This document shows positions 31,890 to 40,710 of a stretch of DNA of 46,553 nt, piece by piece. Made by a program: the position numbers and the translations under genes. The DNA is from JADGHQ01 sp045805385. Its GTDB lineage: Bacteria > Actinomycetota > Thermoleophilia > Solirubrobacterales > Thermoleophilaceae. Under the pieces are notes generated by a model. The model searched no databases and was not told the DNA's origin. It worked only from the letters and a program-made list of their open reading frames with translations. The stretch is taken from the NCBI GenBank assembly GCA_045805385.1, contig JBJMLG010000110.1:1-46553 (forward strand), read 5' to 3'. How positions within the stretch are numbered: position 1 is the stretch's first letter; each line of letters begins with the position of its first letter.

Positions 31890-31946
31890 AGCTTCGCCGC
31901 GCCCGGCCGACCACCGGGACGAGCGCAATCCCTCTCAACCGCTCGC

Positions 31947-32570
31947 ATGATCGAGAAGATCCAAAACCAGGCCGCCGCGCCCACCCCGCGCGCCGGCGCC
32001 AAGGCGTCCGCCACGGCCGGCGCGGACTTCGCGACCCTTCACAAGAAGGCGCTGGCGAAGGGCGCCTCGAACCCGCAGCAGGGCTCCGACGGCCAGCCCA
32101 CCGAGGGCGCGACGCCTGGGCTCAACACAAGCCTCAAGCCGCCGAAGGGCGAGACGTGGGGGCCGGTCGACGCCCACCCCGAGTACGCCGACATCCTGGG
32201 CGGGCCACGCAACGGCTTCTACGTGAACCTCGCCCCCGGCAAGCGCCAGGGCCAGGCGTTCGTGATCGTGCACAAGGACGGCAAGACGTTCCACGTGTAC
32301 GGCGAGGGCAAGAAGCGCCATTCGGTCGAGATCCGCGAGGCGCCCAAGCCGCTCGCCGGCGAGCAGTGGCAGAAGGTCGGCTCCCATCGCGACTACAAGA
32401 AGATCGAGGGCGGCAAGCGCGACGGCGACTTCGTGAACCTCTCAGGCAACGAGCGCCAGGGCCGCACCTTCGACATCGTCGAGAAGAACGGCAAGCGCTA
32501 CCACGCTTACGGCACCGGCAAGGAGCGCGTGCTGGTCGAAGTCGGCTGGCGCGCGAAGCGCGGCTCCTAG
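31947..32570 (+). CDS. Duplicated-domain protein of unknown function
   Basis: A 207-residue protein. After an Ala/Pro-rich 60-residue tail come two copies of a roughly 62-residue unit: GETWGPVDAHPEYADILGGP and onward, then GEQWQKVGSHRDYKKIEGGK and onward. Each copy contains GxFVNL, KRQGQ or ERQGR, a FxIV strand, a DGK/NGK turn, and (F/Y)HxYG. No signal peptide is evident. No known family recognised. Tandem duplication within one gene is clear from alignment of the two halves. It is 57 bases after the PsbP-like gene on the same strand and its stop overlaps the convergent gene stop (CTAG). Confidence 0.75.
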   Translation: MIEKIQNQAAAPTPRAGAKASATAGADFATLHKKALAKGASNPQQGSDGQPTEGATPGLNTSLKPPKGETWGPVDAHPEYADILGGPRNGFYVNLAPGKRQGQAFVIVHKDGKTFHVYGEGKKRHSVEIREAPKPLAGEQWQKVGSHRDYKKIEGGKRDGDFVNLSGNERQGRTFDIVEKNGKRYHAYGTGKERVLVEVGWRAKRGS

Positions 32571-33193
32571 CCGCCCTCCCGCTCCACGAACTCGCGCAGC
32601 TTCTCGCGGCCGTCGCCCACCGCCGGGTCGCCGTGCGCGAGCAGCAGGTGGTCGAAATCGAGGTCGAGCAGCTCGCGGTAGGCCTGGAGCATGACCGCTT
32701 TGTCCTGCTCCGGATTGTCCATCATGCTGTCCGGCACGAAGCGGAGCTCGCCGCCTTCCTGCCAGCGCACTATGCCGTCGGCAACCGACAGCGTGCCGCG
32801 CGAGCGCGAGTGGAGCGCGCTCTCGTCCGGGCAGATGCCACCTACTTCGTGGGCCACCACATCCGGCGCGACCTCGTCGCCGAAGTCGAAGGCCTCGACC
32901 GGCCGGTCAGGACCGAACTCGTGCATGCCGGGCCGGCTCGCGCGAACCGTTACGCCGTAGCGCTCGATCAGGTCGCCACAGCTTCGCCAGTGGTGGCGGT
33001 TGCTGAGCAGCACCGTCTGCGGCGCGCCGCCCCCCTGCTCCTCGAACCAGTCGATGCCCTCGGCGGGGAGCAGCGGGTCGATCAGCACGCGCTCCTCGGG
33101 CAGCCAGTATGAGCTCACGTCCATGCCGATCCGCGGGTGGCGCGCGGTCCAGTGGTAGAGGCCGGGTGCGATCTCGGTGATCGGCTTTGGCAT
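32567..33193 (-). CDS. Metallo-beta-lactamase-like protein with degenerate metal site
   Basis: A 208-residue protein whose layout follows the metallo-beta-lactamase fold: ITEIAPGLYHW, VSSYWLPEERVLIDPLLP, VLLSNRHHWRSCGDLIERYG, then a C-terminal DHLLLAHGDPAVG. The place where active enzymes have HxHxDH reads NRHHWRSC, keeping two adjacent histidines but losing the Asp-His pair. The final HGDP may keep one ligand. Either it binds metal differently or it is a non-catalytic member. The ATG at 33193 is divergent from the ThDP enzyme gene, with 75 bases between starts. Confidence 0.72.
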   Translation of the reverse strand: MPKPITEIAPGLYHWTARHPRIGMDVSSYWLPEERVLIDPLLPAEGIDWFEEQGGGAPQTVLLSNRHHWRSCGDLIERYGVTVRASRPGMHEFGPDRPVEAFDFGDEVAPDVVAHEVGGICPDESALHSRSRGTLSVADGIVRWQEGGELRFVPDSMMDNPEQDKAVMLQAYRELLDLDFDHLLLAHGDPAVGDGREKLREFVEREGG

Positions 33194-33268
33194 GGCGGCG
33201 ACGAAACCTATCGGTTGGGCTTCGGGGATAAGCTCCCGCGGCCCGTCCAACCGCCAGGAGGCTGCCGA

Positions 33269-34870
33269 GTGTCGACCGTCCGTGAAGCCGTCTTCGAGAT
33301 GCTCCGCGAGCGCGGCATGACGACCGTGTTCGGGAACCCGGGATCCACCGAGCTTCCGATGCTCAAGGACTTTCCCGACGACTTCCGCTACGTGCTCGGA
33401 CTGCAAGAGGCGGTGGCCGTGGGCATGGCCGACGGCTTCGCGCAGGCGAGCGGCATCGCCACCCAGGTGAACCTGCACACCGCGCCCGGGGTGGGCAACG
33501 GCATGGGCGCGATCTTCAACGCACAGGCGAACAAGTCGCCCCTGGTGGTGACTGCCGGGCAGCAGGCGCGCTCGCTCATGACGCTGCAGGCGAACCTCAC
33601 GAACCGCGACGCCACGCGCATGCCACACCCGCTCGTGAAGTGGAGCTACGAGCCGCCGCGCGCCGAGGACGTGCCGCATGCGCTCGCGCGCGCGGCGCAT
33701 CTGGCGTCGCTTCCTCCGAAGGGGCCGGTGTTCGTGTCGATCCCGATGGACGACTGGGGCAAGGAGGTGGACAACGAGGCCGTGCGCCACCAGACCACGC
33801 GCAAGGTCGTGGGCCGCGCCGTGGCGGACCCCGCGGCCGTGCGCGAGCTGGCCTCGCGCCTGTCGTCGGCCGAGAGCCCGGTGCTCGTGGTGGGGCCCGA
33901 CGTGGACGCGAGCGGGGCCTGGGACACCGCGATCGCGCTCGCGGAGCGCCAGCGCCTGCCGGTGTGGGCGATCCCGGCGCCCGGCGGCGGGCGCATCGGC
34001 TTCCCCGAGGACCATGCCGCGTTCCAGGGCATCCTGGCGCCGGCGGTCGGGCCGCTGTCCGAGATGCTCCAGGCGCACGACTTCGTCCTCGTGGCCGGCT
34101 CCTCGGTGTTCCCCTACTACCCGAACATCCCCGGGCCGCTGCTGCCCGAGGGCGCGTCGCTCGTGGCGATCACGAGCGACCCGGACGAGGCGGCGCGCGC
34201 GCCGATGGGCGACGCGATCGTGGCCGACGTGAAGCTCACCCTCGAGGCGCTGCTCGCGGAGGTGGACGAGGCCGAGCGCCGCGAGGCGCCGCCGCGGCGG
34301 CCTGCCCCCGACGCGCTCGAGGGCTCAGACCCGATGAACCCGTCGGCGGCGGTACAGGAGCTGGCCGACGCGTTCCCGCAGGACGGCATCGTGGTGCTCG
34401 AGTCGCCGTCGGCCACGCTCGCGCTGCGCAACCGGCTGCGCCTCAACAAGCCCGGCAGCTACTACTTCGGCGCCGGCGGCGGGCTCGGCTTCGGACTCTC
34501 CGCCGCGCTCGGCGTACAGCTCGCGCAGCCCGAACGGCCCGTCGTGTGCGTCGTGGGCGAGGGCTCCGCGCAGTACGCGATCCAGGGCTTCTGGACTGCC
34601 GCCGCCTACAACGTCGCAGTGACCTTCCTCGTGCTGCGTAACGAGGAGTACGCGATTCTCAAGTGGTTCGGCATGCTCGAAGACGTGACCGGCGCACCGG
34701 GGCTCGACCTGCCGAAGCTCGACGTGGCGTCGGTGGCCGAGGGCTACGGCGTCAGCGCCAAGCGCGTGAGCGAGACCGGCGAACTCGGCGAGGCACTGCG
34801 CGACGCGATCGCGGCGGAGGAGCCGCGTGTCGTGGAAGTGGGCGTGGCGCCCGGCATGGCGCTCGCCTGA
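33269..34870 (+). CDS. ThDP-dependent enzyme, benzoylformate decarboxylase-like
   Basis: A 533-residue thiamine-diphosphate enzyme with GTG start and AGGAGG at 33256-33261. Residues align with Pseudomonas putida benzoylformate decarboxylase: Ser26 in GNPGSTELP, Glu47 in LQEA, His70 in NLHTAPG. Differences are notable. The ThDP/Mg motif reads GEGSAQY rather than GDGS, the second metal ligand segment reads LRNEEYAILK rather than NNGTYGALR, and the segment equivalent to FRYH (His281) reads FPYY. So it is family-true, but the 2-oxo-acid substrate or even the reaction may differ. It stands alone, divergent from the lactamase-like gene. No mandelate-pathway neighbours are seen. Confidence 0.85.
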   Translation: MSTVREAVFEMLRERGMTTVFGNPGSTELPMLKDFPDDFRYVLGLQEAVAVGMADGFAQASGIATQVNLHTAPGVGNGMGAIFNAQANKSPLVVTAGQQARSLMTLQANLTNRDATRMPHPLVKWSYEPPRAEDVPHALARAAHLASLPPKGPVFVSIPMDDWGKEVDNEAVRHQTTRKVVGRAVADPAAVRELASRLSSAESPVLVVGPDVDASGAWDTAIALAERQRLPVWAIPAPGGGRIGFPEDHAAFQGILAPAVGPLSEMLQAHDFVLVAGSSVFPYYPNIPGPLLPEGASLVAITSDPDEAARAPMGDAIVADVKLTLEALLAEVDEAERREAPPRRPAPDALEGSDPMNPSAAVQELADAFPQDGIVVLESPSATLALRNRLRLNKPGSYYFGAGGGLGFGLSAALGVQLAQPERPVVCVVGEGSAQYAIQGFWTAAAYNVAVTFLVLRNEEYAILKWFGMLEDVTGAPGLDLPKLDVASVAEGYGVSAKRVSETGELGEALRDAIAAEEPRVVEVGVAPGMALA

Positions 34871-34871
34871 A

Positions 34872-35882
34872 TCAGCGGATCGAACGCCGCGACAGCTCGA
34901 TCGCCTTCGCCGCGTTCGCCTTCGTCACGAAGTTCGGGCCGGTGGCCACGACGTCGCCTTGCGAGGGGAACAGGCCGTAGCGCGCTCGCTGCGCGAGGTA
35001 CACGACCGGCAGGTAGCCCTGAAGGTATGCCTGCTGGTCGACCGCGAAGTCGAGTTCGCCGTCCTTGACTGCCTTCAGCACGTCGGGGCCGAGATCGAAG
35101 GTGCCGATGTGCACCGAGCCCTGCTTGTGGACGCTGCGGACGGCGCTCACCGCCTCCGTACCGGTGGTCGAGTTGAGCGTGAGCACGCCGTCGATTCGCC
35201 CGACGGCGATCGCGTTGGCGATCCGCTTCGGCGTGGTCGCGCTCTGGTCGTTGACGGCGATCACCTGCGAGCTGCCGTGCACGGCGCGCATTGCCTTCGC
35301 GAGCCCGCGGCAGCGCGCATCGAGCCCCACGTTCCCCAGCTGCTGGTTCACGCACAGCGCCCGCCGCACGCCGGCACGTGCCAGCCGCTCGCCCGCCTGG
35401 AGCCCGGCGCGGTCCTCCGGCTGCCCCACGTGCGCGAGCACGCCGAGCTTCGGCGCGATGTCACTTCCCGAGTTGATCGAAACGACGGGGATGCCTGCCT
35501 TCACCGCGCGCCTGATGGCGGGCGCGACGCCCGGCTCGGGGATCGAGACGACGAGCCCGTCCGGGTGACTCGCCACCGCCTGGTCGATCAGGTTCTTCAT
35601 CAGCGGGAGGCTGTAGACGTCGGGCGCGCGGTAGCTCACGAGCACGTCCATCTGCCGCGCAGCGGCCTCGACCCCGTTTCGCACGATCGCCCAGAACGGG
35701 CTCGAGGCCTGGCCGTGGGTGACAACGACGATGCGGATCCCGCCGCCCCCGGGCGTGCTCGCCCTCGGCACCGACGGCGATTGCGAGCCGGTCACGCTGA
35801 GCGGCGCCTCGCGCTCCACCTTCGTCCCGCCGCATCCCGCCAGCACGGAGAGCAGGAGCGCCAGCGGCAGCAGGCGCCTCAT
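34872..35882 (-). CDS. Solute-binding lipoprotein, sugar/ribose-type (Peripla_BP_4)
   Basis: A 336-residue lipoprotein. The lipobox is LSVLAGCGG, with the lipidated cysteine at residue 17. The mature part follows the type I periplasmic-binding fold: IRIVVVTHGQASSPFWAIVRNG, MKNLIDQAVASHPDGLVVSI, AGIPVVSINSGSD, and a second lobe with GTFDLGPDVLKAVKDGELDFAVDQQAYLQG. This is the pattern of sugar or autoinducer-2 binding proteins. No ABC permease or ATPase is near. Instead its ATG overlaps the stop of the histidine-kinase gene (ATGA), so it may act as the kinase's ligand receptor rather than in transport. Confidence 0.85.
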   Translation of the reverse strand: MRRLLPLALLLSVLAGCGGTKVEREAPLSVTGSQSPSVPRASTPGGGGIRIVVVTHGQASSPFWAIVRNGVEAAARQMDVLVSYRAPDVYSLPLMKNLIDQAVASHPDGLVVSIPEPGVAPAIRRAVKAGIPVVSINSGSDIAPKLGVLAHVGQPEDRAGLQAGERLARAGVRRALCVNQQLGNVGLDARCRGLAKAMRAVHGSSQVIAVNDQSATTPKRIANAIAVGRIDGVLTLNSTTGTEAVSAVRSVHKQGSVHIGTFDLGPDVLKAVKDGELDFAVDQQAYLQGYLPVVYLAQRARYGLFPSQGDVVATGPNFVTKANAAKAIELSRRSIR

Positions 35883-37447
35883 GCGCTCACCTCCTCCGCG
35901 CGACGGGCGATCTCGCCGGCTCCGTCGCCGACCGGAAGCCGAGCCACCACCCGCGTGCCGCCGTTCGGCGGGCTGTCGACGGTGAGCGTCGCGTCGACGG
36001 CGGCGAGGCGGTCCTGGAGCCCGCTCAGCCCGGTGCCCTTGCCCATGTCGGCGCCGCCGATGCCGTCGTCCGCGACCGTCACCACGAGCTCGCCGCCGTC
36101 GCGCCGGATCTCCACCCGCGCCTTCGACGCCTTCGCGTACTTCACGACGTTGGTGAGCGCCTCCGCGACCGTGAAGTAGGCCGCGGACTCGAGCCGGGCC
36201 GGCAGCCGCTCGTCCACCGACACCTCGCGCTCAACCGACACGGGGGTGCGCTCGGCGAGCGTCTCGACGGCGGGCGCCAGGCCCCGCTCGGTGAGCACGG
36301 CCGGGTGGATGCCGCGGGCGAGCTCGCGAAGCTCACTGATGGCCTCCTCGAGCCTGACACCGAGGCGGTCTACGAGCTGCGTGGTCTCAGGGTCCATGGC
36401 GTTCATCCTCGTCTTGAGCGTGCGCAGCTCGATGCGGAGCGACACGAGCTGCTGCTGCGCGCCGTCGTGGAGATCGCGCTCGATCCGGCGCCGCGCGGCA
36501 TCCGTGGCCTCCACGATCCGTAGGCGCGACACGCGCAGCTCCTCGAGCCGCGCGCGCAGATCGGCCTTCAGGCGCTCGTTGTCGATCGCGAGCGATGAGG
36601 CCGCGGCCGCCGCCTGAACGAGCTCGCGGCTCGTGTCGAGCGCCGCGTCGTGAACGATCGCCGCCACCGGCCGCCCGTCGCGCTCCACCGCCGTCCACGC
36701 CCTGCCTGAGCCGGCGTCGGGCAGCGTCACCCTCTTCCCCACCTCGTCCACGAACACCTCTCGGTCCGGAAGCCAGTAGGCCACGGCGACGGAGCGGTCG
36801 CCGAGGCTCTCGGCGAGCATCTCGCGCACCGGCCCGGCGGCCATCACGCGCGGAGCCACGAGCGCGCGCGTGATCGTGCACAGCAGCGTGCGGAGCGCTT
36901 CGAGCGTCGCGACGGCGATCACCGCCGCGGGTAGCGCGAGCAGCAGCAGGACGATGCCGGTGCCCAAGCCGAAGCTCCAGGGGCCGAGGTAGTCGATGCC
37001 GCCCAGGCCGAATAGGCCCTGCACGCCGAGGTTGAGCAGCTCGGCGAGCAGCACGACCGGCGCAAGAGCAGCGGCAAGCAGGACACCGATCAGCAACGGC
37101 TTCGTCGCGAGCACCGCCACGGCGCGCCAGAGCACGCGGTCCGACAGCACGTCGAGCGACCGCCGCCACGGGCTTCCCGAGGTTGGACGGCCGCCCGGCA
37201 GCGGCGGGATCTGCGTGCCGAGCAAGCTGTTGGCGGTGCGCCGGTCCAGGCGTACGAGCCAGCGGCACGCCGCAGCCGCTCCGAGGACGATCGGGAGGCC
37301 GATGCCGATCACGCTCAGGGCCGCGCCGAGGATCAGCGCGATGACCGCGAGCAATCCGAGCACCGCGATCGGCACGTTCGCCAGGAGGTACGCGACCGCC
37401 TGGCCCGCGCGCTCGAGGCGGCGCCCAAGCTCGAGCCGGGCGATCAC
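35879..37447 (-). CDS. Membrane sensor histidine kinase (HisKA_3/NarL type)
   Basis: A 522-residue kinase. Residues about 1-190 contain about six hydrophobic segments including VPIAVLGLLAVIALILGAAL and TGIVLLLLALPAAVIAVATL. Residues about 290-380 form the HisKA_3 dimerisation domain, with the phospho-acceptor in RRRIERDLHDGAQQQ (His327). The ATPase domain has AEALTNVVKYAKAS (N box), VADDGIGG and GKGTGLSGLQDRL. GTG 37447 overlaps the upstream stop as GTGA. Such kinases usually sit beside a LuxR-type response regulator; none is present. The gene is coupled on both sides, to a DUF4097 protein and a solute-binding lipoprotein. Confidence 0.92.
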   Translation of the reverse strand: MIARLELGRRLERAGQAVAYLLANVPIAVLGLLAVIALILGAALSVIGIGLPIVLGAAAACRWLVRLDRRTANSLLGTQIPPLPGGRPTSGSPWRRSLDVLSDRVLWRAVAVLATKPLLIGVLLAAALAPVVLLAELLNLGVQGLFGLGGIDYLGPWSFGLGTGIVLLLLALPAAVIAVATLEALRTLLCTITRALVAPRVMAAGPVREMLAESLGDRSVAVAYWLPDREVFVDEVGKRVTLPDAGSGRAWTAVERDGRPVAAIVHDAALDTSRELVQAAAAASSLAIDNERLKADLRARLEELRVSRLRIVEATDAARRRIERDLHDGAQQQLVSLRIELRTLKTRMNAMDPETTQLVDRLGVRLEEAISELRELARGIHPAVLTERGLAPAVETLAERTPVSVEREVSVDERLPARLESAAYFTVAEALTNVVKYAKASKARVEIRRDGGELVVTVADDGIGGADMGKGTGLSGLQDRLAAVDATLTVDSPPNGGTRVVARLPVGDGAGEIARRAEEVSA

Positions 37448-38178
37448 CGGCGCCCCTCCACGAGGACGTCGCCGGAGTTGCTGAGCGCCTGTATCGAAAG
37501 CGGCGCGTCCGCACCGCTCGTCACGCCCCGCAGACGGTGCGATCCCGAGTTGCTCTCGGCATCGATCTGGTAGCGGCCGGGCGGAACCACCACGTGCACG
37601 TCGCCGGTCGTCGTGCGAAGCGACAGCAGAGGCGGTGGACACGCCGTGGCGGCGTCGATTCCGCCGCTGTTGGCGCGGGCCTCGAGCGAGAAACCGCAGA
37701 AGCCCGTCACGCGGACATGGCCGCTCGTAGTGGTCACCTGCACCGACCCGCGGTAACCGTCGAAGGTCACGTCGCCGCTGGTGGTCCGGACGCTGACCGG
37801 CACGTTGTCCGGCACGACCAACGTGTACGCGACTGAGCAGGACTGCAGCACGGTGTCCGGGCAGCGCGAGTGCACCCGGAAGGTGCCGCCGTCGACGCCG
37901 CGCCTCGTGACGGCGTCGTGGCCGAACGTGAACCGGTCGCGCCGCTGCACGGCGACCCCCGAGCGGCGGCCGCCGCCCTCGATCGTCACGTCGCCGTCGC
38001 CGAGGTCGAGCGCGACCCCGCTCACCGCCCCGCGCACGTCGTAGGACACGACGCGCTTCTCGCGGGAGGCGAGCGCCCAGGTGCTCAGCGCGACGAGGCT
38101 TCCGACCACTACGACGGCGGAGACCGTGACCACGCGTGCCCACGGCGAAAGCCGTCGAGTCCGAGATTGCGTGGTCAC
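37444..38178 (-). CDS. DUF4097-family membrane-anchored beta-repeat protein
   Basis: A 244-residue protein with one N-terminal membrane segment (ARVVTVSAVVVVGSLVALST) and then short beta repeats: VALDLGDGDVTIEGGG, VSVRTTSGDVTFDGYRG, VQVTTTSGHVRVTG, LEARANSGGIDA, LSLRTTTGDVHVVVPPG and IQALSNSGDVLVEG. The recurrent (T/N)SG(D/H)V pattern is the hallmark of DUF4097 putative adhesins, expected to form an extracellular right-handed beta helix. Two or more cysteines near the middle may form a disulphide. It is the first gene of a coupled unit with the sensor kinase. Confidence 0.85.
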   Translation of the reverse strand: MTTQSRTRRLSPWARVVTVSAVVVVGSLVALSTWALASREKRVVSYDVRGAVSGVALDLGDGDVTIEGGGRRSGVAVQRRDRFTFGHDAVTRRGVDGGTFRVHSRCPDTVLQSCSVAYTLVVPDNVPVSVRTTSGDVTFDGYRGSVQVTTTSGHVRVTGFCGFSLEARANSGGIDAATACPPPLLSLRTTTGDVHVVVPPGRYQIDAESNSGSHRLRGVTSGADAPLSIQALSNSGDVLVEGRR

Positions 38179-38205
38179 GCCGTGACTTTATCCGCGGGCA
38201 CGGGC

Positions 38206-40173
38206 CTATCCCCGGCGCAGCGGACGCACGAGGAGGCTGCGCCCGGCCTTCACGAGCGTCGTCTTCTTCCGCGCGAAGTCACGCACCGCCACCACGCCGC
38301 GCGCAACCTTCACGAGCGTGCCGGAGCAGTTGTCCTCGACGTACCACTTGGTGCCGCGGACGGTCGCGGAGCCGTACGTGCCCTTCGTGCCGAACTTGCC
38401 CTTGCCGTCGCCCCAGAGCGATCGCTTCTTCTTCTTCCGCGAAGCAGTCGCGCGCTTCGACGACGTGCACGACGGCTTCGGGCCTGCGAGCTCGAGCTGA
38501 GTGATCACCTCGCCGTTCGCTTTCACCTGCGTGACCTTGAAGATGCCGCCGTAGAAGAGCGCCGACTGAGTCGCGCCCGACTTGTCCTGAGCCGAGGTGA
38601 CGACCACCTTTCCGTTGGTGGCGTCGACGATCGTGCCGAGCGGCAACTGCTCGCCAGCCTTGAGCTGGACGAACTTTTTGCTTCCTGGCACCTTCACCAG
38701 CACGGTGCCGCCGCTCGGCGCGACGACCACGCTCTTGTTCACCACCGGCGGGTCCGGCGCCGGGCTCTGTGCTCCGTTCTGGGAACTGTTTGCCCCGGCT
38801 GCGACGCCTAGCGTGAAGTTCTTCGTGCGCGACGACCCGGGTCCGTTCGAGGCGGTGAGGATGACCGGGTAGCTGCCGGCCGTGCCGGCTACCGGCGTGC
38901 CGGAAAGCTCCCCGTGGCCGTTGCCCTGGTCGGTGAAGACGACGCCCGACGGCAGCTTGCCGCTCTCGCTGAGCGCGGGCTTGGGCGAGCCGTTCGCGTC
39001 GAAGCCGAACGATCCCGCCAAGCCTTCCGTGAACGTCGCCGAGGTCGCGCCCGTGACCCACGAGGGCTGCGTCGCGCTCACCACCACGTTGACCGTTCTC
39101 GTGTCGTCCGGGCCGGAGCCGTTCGCGGCGCGCGCCGTCACGGGATACGTGCCGGGCGCGGCCGTCGGCGCGCCGGTGATCGAGCCGGTGCCGCTGCCGG
39201 CCGGCCCGGGCGTGAACGTGAGGCCCGCCGGGAGCGGCGTGTCGAGCGAGATCGTCGGCTTCGGGTTGCCAGTGCTCGTGACGTTGAACGAGCCGCTCGC
39301 TCCCCAGCTGAAGTTCGCCGTCGCCGCGCTCGTGAGATGAGCCTGCGGCACGACGTAGGTGATGACCACTAGGCCGTCGCCGGCGTGCGACGGGCTGTTG
39401 TACGTCACGCTGGTCATCGGATTCGACGCGTCGCCCGTGTTCACGTAGCCCGAGCCGCCGCCACCGCCGCTCGACACGCCGCTCGGTGGGTCGCCCCCAC
39501 CGCCGCCCCCGTAATAGCCGCCGCCACCGCCGCCACCGCCCGTCGTCGCGCCGCCGGCGCCGCCGGTGTCCGCAGCGCCGCTCGACCCGCCCCCGGTGCC
39601 GGCACCGCCCGCGCTCTGCGTGCCTCCGCCGGCAGCCTGCACCAGCGCGGGATCAAGGCAGCCGCAGGCGCTATCGCCGTTCAGGCCGCCGCCGTTGCCG
39701 CCCCACGCCCACTGGCCGTCGTCGTAACCCGCACCACCACCGCCGCCGCCGATCATGAGCCGCGTCGCCCCCACGCTCACGATGCTCATCCCGCCCCCGC
39801 CGCCGGCGTGGTGGCCGAGACTCGGCGAGCCGCCCGCACCGCCGCCGGGAACACCGGCCGTCCCGTTCCCCACTCCGGCCGATCCGATCTCCAGATCGAG
39901 CGTGTAGCCACCGGAGCGGCTCAACGTGGCCCTCACCTCTCCGCCTCCGCCTCCGTCGTTCACCTTGTCGCCGCCCTGTGCGCCGAACACGTCGATCGTC
40001 ACCGCGTCCACGAGCGCGGGTACTGGGAAGCTGTCGAGGCCCGCGGCGTCGCACGTGGCCGTCGCCGTGTTGCCGCTCACCGCCGGCGCCGAACAGGCGG
40101 CCGCGTCCTCAGGCGAGCCGGCCAGCGCGAGTCCAGCGACGGCAAGAGCGAGGGGGAGCAATGGCCATCGCAT
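38206..40173 (-). CDS. Large surface protein: Gly-rich domain, two Ig-like domains, FecR-like tail
   Basis: A 655-residue secreted protein. After a signal peptide (LPLALAVAGLALAGS), residues about 25-285 form a glycine-rich domain with many runs of Gly and a VTIDVFGAQGGD start, similar to the Gly-rich domain found near animal ALK receptors and in bacterial surface proteins. Two putative Ig-like (He_PIG-type) domains follow at about 285-375 and 375-460, with LPAGLTFTPGPAGSGTGSIT and LPSGVVFTDQGNGHGELSGT. The C-terminal 190 residues look like a FecR-type beta domain (GTIVDATNGKVVVTSAQ) with a Lys-rich loop. It stands alone, 27 bases from the DUF4097 gene on the same strand. Confidence 0.78.
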   Translation of the reverse strand: MRWPLLPLALAVAGLALAGSPEDAAACSAPAVSGNTATATCDAAGLDSFPVPALVDAVTIDVFGAQGGDKVNDGGGGGEVRATLSRSGGYTLDLEIGSAGVGNGTAGVPGGGAGGSPSLGHHAGGGGGMSIVSVGATRLMIGGGGGGAGYDDGQWAWGGNGGGLNGDSACGCLDPALVQAAGGGTQSAGGAGTGGGSSGAADTGGAGGATTGGGGGGGGYYGGGGGGDPPSGVSSGGGGGSGYVNTGDASNPMTSVTYNSPSHAGDGLVVITYVVPQAHLTSAATANFSWGASGSFNVTSTGNPKPTISLDTPLPAGLTFTPGPAGSGTGSITGAPTAAPGTYPVTARAANGSGPDDTRTVNVVVSATQPSWVTGATSATFTEGLAGSFGFDANGSPKPALSESGKLPSGVVFTDQGNGHGELSGTPVAGTAGSYPVILTASNGPGSSRTKNFTLGVAAGANSSQNGAQSPAPDPPVVNKSVVVAPSGGTVLVKVPGSKKFVQLKAGEQLPLGTIVDATNGKVVVTSAQDKSGATQSALFYGGIFKVTQVKANGEVITQLELAGPKPSCTSSKRATASRKKKKRSLWGDGKGKFGTKGTYGSATVRGTKWYVEDNCSGTLVKVARGVVAVRDFARKKTTLVKAGRSLLVRPLRRG

Positions 40174-40284
40174 CGTCGTGAGTCAGCCTGCCACAAAAGG
40201 GCGAGTTGAGCCACCTGTTCGGGGCCGCTTCGGGCCCCGTTCGGACATGGACTCGGCGGCATCGGTGGGAGATACTCGACCACC

Positions 40285-40710
40285 ATGATCCAGACCATCG
40301 CAGTGGGGACCGACGGGACCGAGACGGCGGGCGCGGCAGTCGACGCGGCAGTGGAGATCGCCGAGCGCTTCGGCGCGAAGGTGGTGCTGCTGAGCGCGTT
40401 CCAGAACGGCGAGGCCAAATACCCGGTTGAGGGCGCGTCGATAGAGCTCCAGTGGGCGACCAACCCGGCGGCGCTCGTGCGCGAGATCCTCAAGCGCACC
40501 GAAGACGATGTGCGCCGCCGCGGGCTCGACTGCGCCACCCTGGTGGACGAGGGCCAGCCGGCCGACGTGATCGTGCGCCTCGCGGAAGAGTGCGACGCCG
40601 ACATGCTCGTCGTGGGCAACAAGGGCATGCAGCGGCGGGTGCTCGGCAGCGTGCCGAACACCGTGGCGCACAAGGCGCCCTGCTCGGTCTACGTCGTCAA
40701 GACGACGTAG
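40285..40710 (+). CDS. Universal stress protein (UspA family)
   Basis: A 141-residue Usp domain. It begins IQTIAVGTDGTETAGAAVDA and ends with the nucleotide-binding motif VVGNKGMQRRVLGSVPNTVAHKAP, the G-x2-G-x9-G-(S/T) pattern of ATP-binding Usp proteins. It should therefore bind ATP rather than be of the non-binding UspA subtype. Single domain, cytoplasmic. Its end overlaps the convergent GST-like gene by 14 bases. The 111 bases before it separate it from the divergent surface-protein gene. Confidence 0.93.
   Translation: MIQTIAVGTDGTETAGAAVDAAVEIAERFGAKVVLLSAFQNGEAKYPVEGASIELQWATNPAALVREILKRTEDDVRRRGLDCATLVDEGQPADVIVRLAEECDADMLVVGNKGMQRRVLGSVPNTVAHKAPCSVYVVKTT

Noticed and set aside
39385..40209. 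274-codon plus-strand frame opposite the Gly-rich region
   Set aside because: Arises from the repetitive GC-rich Gly codons of the true minus-strand gene.
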